64,000 nt of DNA from Actinomycetota bacterium (GCA_009701885.1 WLJH01000008.1:62001-126000); one strand, 5' to 3'; counted from the stretch's first letter, positions 8,992-17,899 are shown. Notes: a model not told the origin generated them from the letters alone. Made by a program: numbers and translations.

Positions 8992-10881
8992 GTGCCTGCT
9001 GTTCCCCCGAAGTCCTGGCCCGTCCCCGGCCAGACCGATCCGGCCATCATCCGGAACTTCTGCATCATCGCCCACATCGACCACGGCAAGTCGACGCTGG
9101 CCGACCGGATGCTGCAGCTCACCGGCGTCGTCGACGACCGGGCGGCCCGGGCGCAGTACCTCGACCGGATGGACATCGAGCGCGAGCGCGGCATCACCAT
9201 CAAGTCGCAGGCCGTCCGGCTGCCGTGGGCGGTGGCGGACGACAACGAGCAGGGTGCCGAGCCGGGCACCTACGTGCTCAACATGATCGACACCCCCGGC
9301 CACGTCGACTTCACCTACGAGGTGTCCCGCTCGCTCGAGGCCTGCGAGGCCGCGATCCTGCTGGTCGACGCTGCACAGGGCATCGAGGCCCAGACGCTGG
9401 CCAACCTGTACCTCGCCATGGGCGCCGACCTCCACATCATCCCGGTGCTCAACAAGATCGACCTGCCCAGCGCCAACCCGGAGAAGTACGCCGCGGAGCT
9501 GGCCGGCCTGGTCGGCTGCGACCCCTCCGACGTGCTGCAGGTCAGCGCCAAGACCGGCCTGGGCGTGGAGGCGCTGCTCAACGAGATCGTCAAGCAGACC
9601 CCGCCGCCCGTCGGTGACGCCGACAAGCCCGCGCGGGCGCTGATCTTCGACTCGGTCTACGACACCTACCGCGGCGTGGTCACCTACGTCCGCGTCGTCG
9701 ACGGCAAGCTCAACCACCGCGACCGGATCAAGATGATGTCGACGGGTGCGACCCACGAGATGCTCGAGGTCGGCGTCATCAGCCCCGAGCAAGTCAAGGC
9801 CGGCGAGCTCGGCGTGGGCGAGGTGGGCTACCTCATCACCGGCGTGAAGGACGTGCGCCAGTCCCGCGTCGGCGACACCGTCACGACCCTCCACCAGGGC
9901 GCGACCGAGCCCCTGGGTGGCTACAAGCACCCCAACCCGATGGTCTACGCCGGGCTCTACCCGATCGACGGCGACCAGTTCGGCGACCTCCGCGAGGCGC
10001 TGGAGAAGCTCCAGCTCAACGACGCGGCGCTGACCTACGAGCCGGAGACTTCCGGCGCGCTGGGCTTCGGCTTCCGGTGCGGCTTCCTGGGCCTGCTGCA
10101 CATGGAGATCACCCGAGACCGGCTCGAGCGCGAGTTCGGCCTCGACCTCATCTCCACCGCGCCCAACGTGGTCTACGAGGTCGTCATGGAGGACGGCACC
10201 GAGGTCGAGGTGACCAACCCCAGCGAGTTCCCCGAGGGCAAGATCGCCGAGGTCCGCGAGCCCGTCGTCCGGGCCACGATCCTCTCGCCGAGCGACTTCA
10301 TCGGCACGATCATGGAGCTGTGCCAGACCAAGCGCGGCACGCTCGGTGGGATGGACTACCTCTCCGAGGACCGCGTGGAGATGCGCTACACGCTGCCGAT
10401 GGGCGAGATCGTCTTCGACTTCTTCGACCAGCTGAAGTCGCGCACCAAGGGCTACGCCTCGCTGGACTACGAGCGCTCCGGGGAGCAGGCCGCCGACCTG
10501 GTCAAGGTGGACATCCTGCTGCAGGGCGAGCCGGTCGACGCCTTCAGCGCGATCGTCCACAAGGACGCCGCCTACGCCTACGGCGTGATGATGGCCGGCA
10601 AGCTCAAGGAGCTCATCCCGAGGCAGCAGTTCGAGGTCCCGATCCAGGCTGCCATCGGCGCCCGCGTCATCGCCCGCGAGAACATCCGCGCCATCCGCAA
10701 GGATGTCCTGGCCAAGTGCTACGGCGGCGACATCAGCCGCAAGCGCAAGTTGCTGGAGAAGCAGAAGGAGGGCAAGAAGCGGATGAAGATGGTCGGCCGC
10801 GTCGAGGTCCCCCAGGAGGCCTTCGTGGCCGCGCTCAGCAACGACGGTGCCGGCAGCTCGGTGGACAAGTCCAAGAAGTAG
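8992..10881 (+). CDS. lepA: Elongation factor 4 (ribosomal back-translocase LepA)
   Basis: Translational GTPase (629 aa) that acts on stalled or mis-translocated ribosomes. G1 is [10 protein letters not shown]3 is DTPGHVDF and G4 is NKID. EF-G-like domains III and V follow, and the LepA-specific C-terminal domain contains [20 protein letters not shown]. The GTG at 8992 gives a short N-terminal extension before [13 protein letters not shown], typical of actinobacterial LepA. The stop codon shares one base with the GTG of the next gene (TAGTG), so the downstream kinase is probably translationally coupled. Confidence 0.98.
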   Translation: MPAVPPKSWPVPGQTDPAIIRNFCIIAHIDHGKSTLADRMLQLTGVVDDRAARAQYLDRMDIERERGITIKSQAVRLPWAVADDNEQGAEPGTYVLNMIDTPGHVDFTYEVSRSLEACEAAILLVDAAQGIEAQTLANLYLAMGADLHIIPVLNKIDLPSANPEKYAAELAGLVGCDPSDVLQVSAKTGLGVEALLNEIVKQTPPPVGDADKPARALIFDSVYDTYRGVVTYVRVVDGKLNHRDRIKMMSTGATHEMLEVGVISPEQVKAGELGVGEVGYLITGVKDVRQSRVGDTVTTLHQGATEPLGGYKHPNPMVYAGLYPIDGDQFGDLREALEKLQLNDAALTYEPETSGALGFGFRCGFLGLLHMEITRDRLEREFGLDLISTAPNVVYEVVMEDGTEVEVTNPSEFPEGKIAEVREPVVRATILSPSDFIGTIMELCQTKRGTLGGMDYLSEDRVEMRYTLPMGEIVFDFFDQLKSRTKGYASLDYERSGEQAADLVKVDILLQGEPVDAFSAIVHKDAAYAYGVMMAGKLKELIPRQQFEVPIQAAIGARVIARENIRAIRKDVLAKCYGGDISRKRKLLEKQKEGKKRMKMVGRVEVPQEAFVAALSNDGAGSSVDKSKK

Positions 10882-11729
10882 TGCCCGAGCCGCTGCCGCC
10901 CGCCCTGCGTGGGCTGCTGGAGGAGTGGGACCTCGAGCGGGAGACCGACGAGGTCTGGGGCCGCGCCTCCGTCGCGGTCCCGGTGCGGACCGGCGACGGT
11001 GGCCGGGCCGTGCTCAAGGTCGCCGACGCCGGGAGCGGGCCCGAGCACGAGGCGCTGGCGCTGCAGACGTGGGGCGGTCGTGGAGCGGTCCGGCTGCTGC
11101 GGGCCGACCCGCACCGACGGGCGGTCCTGGTGGAGCGGCTCGAGCGGCGCGACCTCACCGAGGAGTGGGACATCCACGCCTGCGAGGTGGTGGGGGACCT
11201 CTACGGGCTGCTGCACGTGCCGGCACCTCCCCGGCTCAGGCTGCTGACGGCGTACGTCGGGCGGGATCTGGAGCCGCTGACCGCGCTGCCGCGCGACGCC
11301 GGGCTGCCGCGGCGGATGGTCGAGCAGTGCGTCGCCCTGCTGCGCGACCTCACCACCGACCCGGCCAGCACCGGCACCCTCGTGCACGGGGACCTGCACT
11401 ACGAGAACGTCCTGCACCGGACCGCGGACGCGGACGGCGCCGACGGGGGCTGGGTCGCCATCGACCCGCACGCCATGAGCGGGGACCCGCACTGGGAGCT
11501 GGCGCCGCTGCTGTGGAACCGCTTCGACGAGGTCGCCGGGGACGTCCGCCGTGCGCTGCGCGCCCGCTTCCACGCCGTGGTCGACGCCGCCGGGCTCGAC
11601 GAGGACCGGGCGCGCGCCTGGGCCACCGTCCGGCTGGTTCTCAACGCCTTCTGGGCGGTGCGTGACGGGGAGCCGGACCCGGCGTACGTCACCCGGATGC
11701 TGACGGTGGCCAAGGCGATCGCGGACTGA
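10881..11729 (+). CDS. APH(6)/hydroxyurea-type small-molecule kinase
   Basis: 282-residue kinase of the APH_6_hur family, which includes streptomycin 6-phosphotransferase. An ATP-lysine strand (RAVLKVAD) is followed by a conserved Glu helix (EHEALALQTW). The catalytic loop is VHGDLHYENVL (about 168-178) and the metal motif is IDPHAMSGDPHWEL. All catalytic residues are present, so the enzyme should be active. The true substrate cannot be told from sequence; such chromosomal copies are common in actinobacteria. The GTG start overlaps the lepA stop by one base, implying expression with lepA. Confidence 0.85.
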   Translation: MPEPLPPALRGLLEEWDLERETDEVWGRASVAVPVRTGDGGRAVLKVADAGSGPEHEALALQTWGGRGAVRLLRADPHRRAVLVERLERRDLTEEWDIHACEVVGDLYGLLHVPAPPRLRLLTAYVGRDLEPLTALPRDAGLPRRMVEQCVALLRDLTTDPASTGTLVHGDLHYENVLHRTADADGADGGWVAIDPHAMSGDPHWELAPLLWNRFDEVAGDVRRALRARFHAVVDAAGLDEDRARAWATVRLVLNAFWAVRDGEPDPAYVTRMLTVAKAIAD

Positions 11730-11740
11730 GGGGACCGAGG

Positions 11741-12064
11741 TCACCCCAGCAGGGCGCGCAGCGTGTCCCGGTGCCGCTCGAACGCGGCCCGTCCCTGCTT
11801 GGTGATCTTGAAGGTCGTGGTGCCTCCCCGACCGCGCCCGTCCTTGGTGACCGTGAGGTAGCCGGCCGACTCCAGTGCCGAGGCCTGCTTCGAGAGGTCG
11901 GAGTCGCTCACGCCGAGGTGGCGGCGCAGGAAGGAGAAGTCGGTCGACGTCGAAGCCGCCAGGACCGCCATGAAGGCGAGCCGCTTGGGAGCGGTCAGCA
12001 CGGGGTCGAGGTCGGCCAGCGGTGCGGGCGAGGCCTCGTGCCCGGCCTCGGGAGGGGCGCTCAC
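11741..12064 (-). CDS. Winged-helix (MarR/HTH_34-like) transcriptional regulator
   Basis: 107-residue single-domain winged-helix protein. Recognisable features are TAPKRLAFMAVLA, a helix-turn-helix with FSFLRRHLGVSDSDLSKQ, and a wing with GYLTVTKDGRGRGGTTTFKIT. This pattern fits small homodimeric regulators of the HTH_34 type. Its GTG start overlaps the stop of the upstream membrane-protein gene (GTGA), so the two are one operon. Stacked inverted repeats over the operon promoter (12531-12563) are the natural candidate operator, making autoregulation likely. The signal sensed is unknown. Confidence 0.85.
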   Translation of the reverse strand: MSAPPEAGHEASPAPLADLDPVLTAPKRLAFMAVLAASTSTDFSFLRRHLGVSDSDLSKQASALESAGYLTVTKDGRGRGGTTTFKITKQGRAAFERHRDTLRALLG

Positions 12065-12537
12065 CCGAGCCGCCGCCGCGCGCGCTCGGCCGCCCGGGCG
12101 TAGTCGCGCTCGTACCGCCAGACCAGCAGCCCGGCGAGCACGCCGGTCACCACCGCGGAGACCCACACGGAGACGAGGAACCCGAGCGCGGTCGCGGCGG
12201 CCATGACCGCCACGGCCCCCACCAGGAGCATCCAGAGCGGACGGTGCAGCTCCTGCGGGACGTCGCCGGTGGGCCAGGTCCCGCGGTGGCGGCGTTGGTA
12301 GCCGATCAGGAAGGCCGAGGCCGCCACCAGTGCGAGGTTGCCCAGGGCGCTGCCCCAGCCGGGGAGGTAGCCGACGGAGAGCACCAGGGCTCCCGACCAC
12401 ACGGCGAAGTACGGCGCCCACCACCACGGCGTTGCCGGGTGGTCCAGCCAGGTCGCCGCCTGGGCTCGCTCGATGTCCTGGAGCTGCTGGAGCGCCGCCT
12501 CGCGCTCCCTGCCGTCATGGGTCCGAGAAGTTTCCAT
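12061..12537 (-). CDS. Four-helix membrane protein paired with the downstream regulator
   Basis: 158-residue protein. A charged N-terminal helix (REREAALQQLQDIERAQA) is followed by four hydrophobic segments (about residues 30-50, 55-75, 95-115, 120-140) and an Arg-rich tail (RYERDYARAAERARRR). No catalytic motif is seen. It is first in a two-gene operon with a winged-helix regulator, so it may be the regulated output or a signal partner. The ATG at 12537 lies seven bases after a TACGCT -10 hexamer and has no ribosome binding site, so translation is probably leaderless. A longer in-frame start (near 12612) would run through the promoter and is rejected. Confidence 0.75.
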   Translation of the reverse strand: METSRTHDGREREAALQQLQDIERAQAATWLDHPATPWWWAPYFAVWSGALVLSVGYLPGWGSALGNLALVAASAFLIGYQRRHRGTWPTGDVPQELHRPLWMLLVGAVAVMAAATALGFLVSVWVSAVVTGVLAGLLVWRYERDYARAAERARRRLG

Positions 12538-12563
12538 GATGGAAAGCGTAGCGATCGCTTTCC
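12531..12563. promoter_or_regulatory. Two interlocked inverted repeats, candidate operator
   Basis: Perfect repeat 1 is TTTCCAT-G-ATGGAAA (12531-12545), covering the start codon. Perfect repeat 2 is GGAAAGCG-N7-CGCTTTCC (12541-12563), covering the -10 and spacer. They share the GGAAA half-site, giving TTTCC/GGAAA half-sites on alternating strands. The placement over the promoter suggests repression by the winged-helix protein of the same operon. Confidence 0.75.
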
Positions 12564-12573
12564 GGTTCGGCAA
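12545..12573 (-). promoter_or_regulatory. Leaderless promoter of the membrane protein/regulator operon
   Basis: On the minus strand, TTGCCG (12568-12573), a 17-base spacer, TACGCT (12545-12550), then seven bases to the ATG at 12537. No Shine-Dalgarno is present, so the mRNA should begin at or very near the start codon. Confidence 0.7.
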
Positions 12574-12635
12574 GCACTCCGACCGTCCGGGCAGGAAGTC
12601 GGGCAGCGCCACCCCCCGCCTGGGAGGATGCCGCC

Positions 12636-13280
12636 ATGTCGCGCATCCTCACCGTCAGCGTCGGCCGTCCCCGCGAGGCCGCGTGGGCGGGCATCGGCCG
12701 CACCTCCATCGACAAGACCGCGGTGCACGGCCCGGTGCGCGTGGGTCGGTTGGGCCTGGACGGTGACGAGGTCTCCGACACCGTCCACCACGGCGGGCCC
12801 GACCAGGCGGTCTACGCCTTCGCCCGCGAGGACCTCGACCACTGGGAGGGCGAGCTCGGCACGCCCATCGCGGACGGGCAGTTCGGTGAGAACCTCACGA
12901 CGCAGGGCATCGACGTCAACGAGGCCGAGATCGGCGAGCGCTGGCAGGTCGGCGACGTGCTGCTGGAGGTCCGCTCGATCCGCACGCCCTGCAACGACTT
13001 CAAGCAGTGGATGGGCCGCTCGGGCTACGACAACCGGGCCTGGGTACGCCGCTTCGCCGAGCTCGCCCGCCCCGGGCCGTACCTGCGGGTGCTGGGCGAG
13101 GGCACGCTCGCGGCCGGGGACGAGCTGAGCGTCGTGCACCGCCCCGGGCACGGGGTGACGGTCAGCACGATGTTCCGCGCGCTCAACACCGACCACTCGC
13201 TGCTGCCCCGGCTGCTCGAGGTCCCCGACCTCCTGCCGCGGGCGCGGGAGCGCGCCGAGGTCTACGCCGCCGGATCCTGA
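12636..13280 (+). CDS. MOSC domain protein (YiiM-like)
   Basis: 214-residue MOSC protein. MOSC domains carry sulfur or bind molybdenum cofactor derivatives; YiiM-type proteins act on N-hydroxylated compounds with molybdenum cofactor. Characteristic parts are the start ILTVSVGRPREA, GLDGDEVSDTVHHGGPDQAVYA (residues 40-61, split here: GLDGDEVSD and HHGGPDQAVYA), GENLTTQGID and the conserved Cys in RTPCNDF. A C-terminal region with ALNTDHSLLPRLLEV follows. It is divergent from the membrane protein/regulator pair. The ATG at 12636 has a degenerate GAGGAT hexamer six bases upstream. Confidence 0.88.
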   Translation: MSRILTVSVGRPREAAWAGIGRTSIDKTAVHGPVRVGRLGLDGDEVSDTVHHGGPDQAVYAFAREDLDHWEGELGTPIADGQFGENLTTQGIDVNEAEIGERWQVGDVLLEVRSIRTPCNDFKQWMGRSGYDNRAWVRRFAELARPGPYLRVLGEGTLAAGDELSVVHRPGHGVTVSTMFRALNTDHSLLPRLLEVPDLLPRARERAEVYAAGS

Positions 13281-13283
13281 GGT

Positions 13284-13301
13284 TCTCAGGAAGTCCTGAG
13301 A
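13284..13301. promoter_or_regulatory. Perfect 8-bp inverted repeat after the MOSC gene
   Basis: TCTCAGGA-AG-TCCTGAGA begins three bases after the MOSC stop. As RNA it can fold as a 7-bp stem with an AAGT loop, but it has no U tract. It may be a terminator or an operator for the acyl-CoA synthetase gene 100 bases downstream. Confidence 0.45.
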
Positions 13302-13330
13302 TGACTTGCACGCATCCCTAGGGGAAGTGA

Positions 13331-13341
13331 CGTAAGTTACG
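13331..13341. promoter_or_regulatory. Short palindrome upstream of the acyl-CoA synthetase
   Basis: CGTAA-G-TTACG lies 60 bases before the start codon in an AT-richer patch. Its size and place suit a TetR-type operator; no bound protein can be named. Confidence 0.3.
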
Positions 13342-13400
13342 GCCAACGTCCGGCTTTCCTGGAGGTGCCGGAGTTCCGTTGTCCCCTGCACAGGAGCGTC

Positions 13401-15221
13401 ATGCCCGCCAACCCCGATGTCAGCTTCCTCGATCACCTGCCGCAGAACCTGGCCCTGCTCTTCCTCGACCGAGTGGCGAAGTCCCCGAACGCCGAGGCGT
13501 TCCGCTTCCCAGTCGGTGAGGCGTGGGAGTCCGTGACCTGGAATCAGGTGGGTCGCAGGGTCACCCATCTTGCCGCCGGCCTGCTCTCGCTCGGCATGAC
13601 CGGCGGGCAGCGCGTGGCCATCGCCTCGGGCACCCGTTACGAGTGGGTCCTGGCCGACCTCGCCATCATGTGCGCCGGCTTGGCGACCACCACCGTCTAC
13701 CCCTCGACCAACGCTGAGGACACCGCCTACATCGTCAGCGACTCCGAGTCCCAGGTCGTCTTCGCCGAGGACGACACCCAGGTCGCCAAGCTGCGCGAGC
13801 GCAGGCACGAGATCCCGACCGTGCAGAAGGTCGTGGTCTTCGAGGGCGAGGCGGACGGCGAATGGGTCATCGGCCTGGACGACCTCGCCGCGCTGGGCGA
13901 GAAGCACGTCGTCGAGCACCCCGACGTCGTGGCCGAGAGGGCGAGGGCTATCGCGCCCGATGACCTGGCCACCCTGATCTATACCTCCGGCACCACCGGC
14001 CGCCCCAAGGGCGTGCGGCTGCTGCACCGGGGGTGGGTCTACGAGGGGGCGGCCATCCAAGCGCAGGACATCCTGCACGAGGACGACCTGCAGTTCCTGT
14101 GGCTGCCGTTGTCGCACTCGTTCGGCAAGGTGTTGCTCTCCGCCCAGCTGGCCTGCGGCTTCGCGACCGCCATCGACGGCCGGGTCGAGAAGATCGTCGA
14201 CAACCTGGGCGTCGTGAAGCCGACGTTCATGGGTGCGGCGCCGCGCATCTTCGAGAAGGCGCACGCCCGCATCGTCACCATGACCGCCTCCGAGGGCGGT
14301 GCCAAGGAGAAGATCTTCCAGCAGGCCTTCAAGGTCGGCATCGAGGTCGACAGGCGCAAGCGTGAGGGCTTGAGCATTCCGCTGTCGCTGAAGCTGCAGC
14401 ACCGTCTGTTCGACAAGTTGGTCTTCAGTAAGGTCCGTGAACGGTTCGGCGGCCGGGTGAGGTTCTTCATCTCCGGCTCGGCCGCCCTCAACTCCGAGAT
14501 CGCCGGGTGGTTCCACGCCGCGGGCATCCTCATCCTCGAGGGCTACGGCATGACCGAGGACTGCGCCGGCGCCACGGTGAACCACCCCGAGAACTACAAG
14601 ATGGGCACGGTCGGGCCCGCGCTGCCCGGCGCCGAGGTCCGCATCGGCGAAGGCGGCGAGGTCCAGTTGCGCGGGCCGCACATCATGGCCGGCTACCACA
14701 ACCTCCCCGAGAAGACCGCCGAGGCGTTCACCGAGGACGGCTGGCTGCGCACCGGGGACAAGGGCGAGCTGGACGCCGACGGCTTCCTCACCATCACCGG
14801 CCGCATCAAGGAGCTTTTCAAGACATCCGGCGGCAAGTACATCGCCCCACCGGCGATCGAGTCGAAGTTCAAGGCGCTGTGTCCCTACGCCAGCCAGTTC
14901 ATGGTCTTCGGTGCCGAGCGCAACTTCGTCGTCGCGCTCATCACCCTCGACCCCGACGCGATGGCGGGCTGGGCCGAGGAGAACGGCATGGCGGGCAAGG
15001 ACTACACCGAGATCGTGCGCTCGCCGCAGGTCAAGGAGATGGTCGCCGGCTACGTTGAGCAGCTCAACGGCAGGCTCAACCGCTGGGAGACCATCAAGAA
15101 GTGGGAGATCCTCGACCACGACCTCACCATCGAGTCCGGTGAGCTGACCCCCTCGATGAAGGTCAAGCGCTCGGTCGTGGAGGACAACAACAAGCAGCTG
15201 ATCGACAGCTTCTACAGCTGA
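13401..15221 (+). CDS. AMP-dependent long-chain acyl-CoA synthetase
   Basis: 606-residue adenylate-forming enzyme of the long-chain fatty acid-CoA ligase (FadD15-like) group. It activates a fatty acid with ATP, then CoA. The AMP-binding P-loop is YTSGTTGRPKGV (about residue 194), the second motif is ILEGYGMTEDCAG (about 378), and the C-terminal GRIKELFKTSGGKYI contains the catalytic Lys region. ATG at 13401 is preceded by a fitting CAGGAG ribosome binding site; a GTG 36 bases earlier lacks one. The gene is monocistronic, with its own palindrome-rich upstream region and a strong 20-bp hairpin behind it. Substrate chain length is unknown. Confidence 0.92.
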   Translation: MPANPDVSFLDHLPQNLALLFLDRVAKSPNAEAFRFPVGEAWESVTWNQVGRRVTHLAAGLLSLGMTGGQRVAIASGTRYEWVLADLAIMCAGLATTTVYPSTNAEDTAYIVSDSESQVVFAEDDTQVAKLRERRHEIPTVQKVVVFEGEADGEWVIGLDDLAALGEKHVVEHPDVVAERARAIAPDDLATLIYTSGTTGRPKGVRLLHRGWVYEGAAIQAQDILHEDDLQFLWLPLSHSFGKVLLSAQLACGFATAIDGRVEKIVDNLGVVKPTFMGAAPRIFEKAHARIVTMTASEGGAKEKIFQQAFKVGIEVDRRKREGLSIPLSLKLQHRLFDKLVFSKVRERFGGRVRFFISGSAALNSEIAGWFHAAGILILEGYGMTEDCAGATVNHPENYKMGTVGPALPGAEVRIGEGGEVQLRGPHIMAGYHNLPEKTAEAFTEDGWLRTGDKGELDADGFLTITGRIKELFKTSGGKYIAPPAIESKFKALCPYASQFMVFGAERNFVVALITLDPDAMAGWAEENGMAGKDYTEIVRSPQVKEMVAGYVEQLNGRLNRWETIKKWEILDHDLTIESGELTPSMKVKRSVVEDNNKQLIDSFYS

Positions 15222-15228
15222 TCGACCT

Positions 15229-15273
15229 CGACGCCCCGGTCGGCGCACCTCGTGTGCGCCGGCCGGGGCGTCG
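15229..15273 (+). terminator. 20-bp hairpin terminator after the acyl-CoA synthetase
   Basis: Arms 15229-15248 and 15254-15273 pair over 20 positions with a single G-U pair and a 5-base loop. It starts seven bases after the stop codon and lacks a U tract. Confidence 0.8.
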
Positions 15274-15303
15274 TCGCGTCCAGGGACGGGGGAGGATGGG
15301 CCG

Positions 15304-16524
15304 GTGCCTTCCACCCTCCCCGACGGCGAGCCCGCACCGGCCGATGGCAGCCTCCCGGTCAGCGCGCTGGAGGGGGTGGGTGAGCGCCCCTTCGGGCTCT
15401 ACGTGCACGTGCCCTTCTGCGCGGTGCGCTGCGGCTACTGCGACTTCAACACCTACACCGCCGAGGAGCTCGGGCCGGCGAGCGTCCCCGGTGCCTCCCG
15501 CGCGACGTACGCCGCCGCAGCCGTCGCCGAGGTCCGCCTGATCCGCGGGGTGCTCGGCGAGCGCGACGTGCGCGTCGACACCGTCTTCCTCGGCGGGGGC
15601 ACCCCGACGCTGCTGCCGCCCGAGGACCTGGTCTCGGTCCTGGCCTCGGCCCGCGAAGAGCTCGGGCTGGCCCCCGACGTCGAGGTCACGACCGAGGCGA
15701 ACCCCGACTCGGTGACCCCCGAGGGCCTGGCCCGGCTGCGCGAGGGCGGCTTCACCCGGGTCTCCTTCGGCATGCAGTCGCAGGTGCGCCACGTGCTGGC
15801 GGTGCTCGACCGCACGCACGACCCCGAGCGGGTGCCGCGGGCCGTGGAGTGGGCCCGCGAGGCCGGGCTGCAGGTCTCCCTCGACCTGATCTACGGCACG
15901 CCGGGGGAGTCGGTCGCGGACTGGGAGACGTCCCTGCGGGCGGCACTGGACTGCGCGCCCGACCACGTGTCGGCGTACTCCCTCATCGTCGAGGACGGCA
16001 CGGCCCTGGCCCGCCGGGTGCGGCGCGGAGAGCTGCCGATGCCCGAGGAGGACGACCTCGCCGACAAGTACGAGCTGGCCGACCAGCACCTGCGGGCCGC
16101 GGGTCTGGAGTGGTACGAGGTCTCCAACTGGTCCACGGGTGAGGCGACCCGCTGCCGGCACAACCTTCTCTACTGGACCGGTGCGGACTGGTGGGGCGTG
16201 GGCCCGGGCGCGCACAGCCACGTCGGCGGCGTGCGCTGGTGGAACGTCAAGCACCCCGCGGCGTACGCCGAGCGGCTGGCCGCCGGGGTCAGCCCCGCGC
16301 TGGCCCGCGAGGTGCTGTCACCGGAGGACCGCCGCGTCGAGCGGGTGCTGCTGGAGCTGCGACTGCGTGACGGTCTGCCGCTGGACGTGCTCGACGAGGC
16401 CGGTCGTGCGGCCGTGCCCGACCAGGTGGCGGCGGGGCTGGTGGTCGCCGCCGGCGACCGGCTCGTGCTCACCGACCGTGGCCGGCTCCTGGCCGACGGG
16501 GTCGTGCGGGACCTGCTGGCGTGA
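15304..16524 (+). CDS. hemW: Heme chaperone HemW (radical SAM, HemN-like)
   Basis: 406-residue radical SAM protein. The [4Fe-4S] motif CAVRCGYC (CxxxCxxC, about residues 40-47) is preceded by LYVHVPF. FLGGGTPTLL, a TTEANPDSV strand and a QSQVRHVLAVLDR region follow, with a HemN C-terminal domain including RCRHNLLYW and GVGPGAHSHVGG. The spacing lacks the extra Cys (CxxxCxxCxC) of true coproporphyrinogen oxidase, so HemW, which delivers heme to target proteins, is the better call. GTG at 15304 follows a GAGGAT hexamer by six bases. Confidence 0.92.
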   Translation: MPSTLPDGEPAPADGSLPVSALEGVGERPFGLYVHVPFCAVRCGYCDFNTYTAEELGPASVPGASRATYAAAAVAEVRLIRGVLGERDVRVDTVFLGGGTPTLLPPEDLVSVLASAREELGLAPDVEVTTEANPDSVTPEGLARLREGGFTRVSFGMQSQVRHVLAVLDRTHDPERVPRAVEWAREAGLQVSLDLIYGTPGESVADWETSLRAALDCAPDHVSAYSLIVEDGTALARRVRRGELPMPEEDDLADKYELADQHLRAAGLEWYEVSNWSTGEATRCRHNLLYWTGADWWGVGPGAHSHVGGVRWWNVKHPAAYAERLAAGVSPALAREVLSPEDRRVERVLLELRLRDGLPLDVLDEAGRAAVPDQVAAGLVVAAGDRLVLTDRGRLLADGVVRDLLA

Positions 16525-16548
16525 CGGTCGGCTCGGGGGAGCGACCCT

Positions 16549-17016
16549 TCAGCTGACCATCCGGATCGTCAGCGGGTAGCGGTACTCCTCGCCGTTCGCC
16601 GACTTCACCGTCCCGATGAGGGTGAAGACGACCCACAGCACCCCGACGACCAGCAGCAGCAGGATGCCGACGAGCACCAGCACGAGCACGCCGGAGACGA
16701 CGGCATAGATCAGCATCGAGAGCTGGAAGTTCAGCGACTCCACGGCCTGGCGCCGGACGTAGGGCGACTCGTTGCCCTTGAGCAGCAGCACCAGCAGCGG
16801 GCCGAGGAACGCCAGCGCCACGGCCGCGCCGACGAAGGCCGACCAGTGGGCGGCGCCGCCCCAGGTGCGCTCCTCGTCGGGGGTCATGGGCCGTGGGCCG
16901 GGGGCGCCCCAGCCCCCGCCCGGAGGGCCGGGCGGGTGGCCCCACGACGGCGGCTGCCCTCCCGGAGGACCCGGAGGACCCGGGGGCGGCGGGGGCGGCG
17001 GGGGCGTCTGGCTCAT
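16549..17016 (-). CDS. DUF4870 membrane protein
   Basis: 155 residues. A Pro/Gly-rich N-terminal tail of about 45 residues (poly-Pro from residue 5) is followed by MTPDEERTWGGAAHWSAF, typical of DUF4870, then three hydrophobic segments (about 62-80, 103-135) and the motif YVRRQAVESLNFQLS. The C-terminus is NGEEYRYPLTIRMVS. The function of the family is unknown. Its ATG overlaps the stop of the DUF3097 gene by ATGA, so both are translated from one transcript. Confidence 0.9.
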   Translation of the reverse strand: MSQTPPPPPPPPGPPGPPGGQPPSWGHPPGPPGGGWGAPGPRPMTPDEERTWGGAAHWSAFVGAAVALAFLGPLLVLLLKGNESPYVRRQAVESLNFQLSMLIYAVVSGVLVLVLVGILLLLVVGVLWVVFTLIGTVKSANGEEYRYPLTIRMVS

Positions 17017-17867
17017 CGGTCTCCCTGGTCGGTGGTGACGAAATCGATCAGCTCCTCGACCCGACCCAGCAGGGCGGGCTCGAGGTCGGCGAAGGAGGAG
17101 ACCCTACCGAGCAGCTGCTTCCAGGCGCGGGCGATGTCGGCCTGGTCACGGTGCGGCCAGCCGAGGTGCTGGCACACGCCCTTCTTCCACTCGATCGAGC
17201 GCGGGATGGTCGGCCAGGCGGTGAGGCCGACCCGCTCGGGCTTGATGGCCTGCCACACGTCGACGAAGGGGTGCCCGACGATCAGCACGTGCTTGCCGAC
17301 GGGGGAGCGGAGGATGCCCTGGGCGATCCGGCTCTCCTTGGACCCCGGCACGAGGTGGTCGACCAGCACGCCGACGCGGCGACCGGGTCCGGGCCGGAAG
17401 TCGCGCAGGTGGTCGGCGAGGTCGTCGACGCCACCGAGGTACTCCACGGCCACTCCTTCGACCCGCAGGTCGTCGCCCCACACCTTCTCGACCAGCTCGG
17501 CGTCGTGGCGGCCCTCGACGAAGATCCGACTGGCCCGCGCCACCCTGGCCCTGGTCTCCACGGCCACCGAGCCGGAGGCGGTGCGGGTCGGCTTGGCCGG
17601 GCCCCTCTGCGTCACCGGGGGCACCAGCACGACGGGACGGCCCTCGAGCAGGAAGCCGGGGCCGAGCGGGAAGGTACGCCGGGTGCCGCGGCGGTCCTCG
17701 AGCGTGAGCACGCCCAGGTCGCGGTCGACGGCGACGATCTCGCCGCAGAAGTCGGTGGTGACCTCCTCGACGACCTCGCCGAGCGTGGCGGGCGCCTCGA
17801 CGGCGCGGCCGCGCTTCGGGGCGCGCCAGTCGGTGGAGAGCACGTCGGAGCCGTAGCGGTCGGTCAC
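17013..17867 (-). CDS. DUF3097 protein with Toprim-like segment
   Basis: 284-residue actinobacterial DUF3097 protein. It starts with a conserved block (RYGSDVLSTDWRAP), has a beta-rich region carrying GEIVAVDRDLGVLTLEDR, and then a segment resembling a Toprim nucleotide/metal site: IFVEGRHDAELVEKVWGDDLR, followed by VGVLVDHLVPGSKESRIA and VLIVGHPFVDVWQAIKP. The biochemical role is not established; a nucleic-acid or nucleotide function is inferred from the Toprim resemblance. GTG at 17867 sits six bases after TAGCCT (17874-17879 on this strand), a leaderless arrangement. It is co-transcribed with the DUF4870 gene. Confidence 0.88.
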   Translation of the reverse strand: MTDRYGSDVLSTDWRAPKRGRAVEAPATLGEVVEEVTTDFCGEIVAVDRDLGVLTLEDRRGTRRTFPLGPGFLLEGRPVVLVPPVTQRGPAKPTRTASGSVAVETRARVARASRIFVEGRHDAELVEKVWGDDLRVEGVAVEYLGGVDDLADHLRDFRPGPGRRVGVLVDHLVPGSKESRIAQGILRSPVGKHVLIVGHPFVDVWQAIKPERVGLTAWPTIPRSIEWKKGVCQHLGWPHRDQADIARAWKQLLGRVSSFADLEPALLGRVEELIDFVTTDQGDR

Positions 17868-17899
17868 CGGACGAGGCTAGGCAGCCGACCGGGTCCGGG

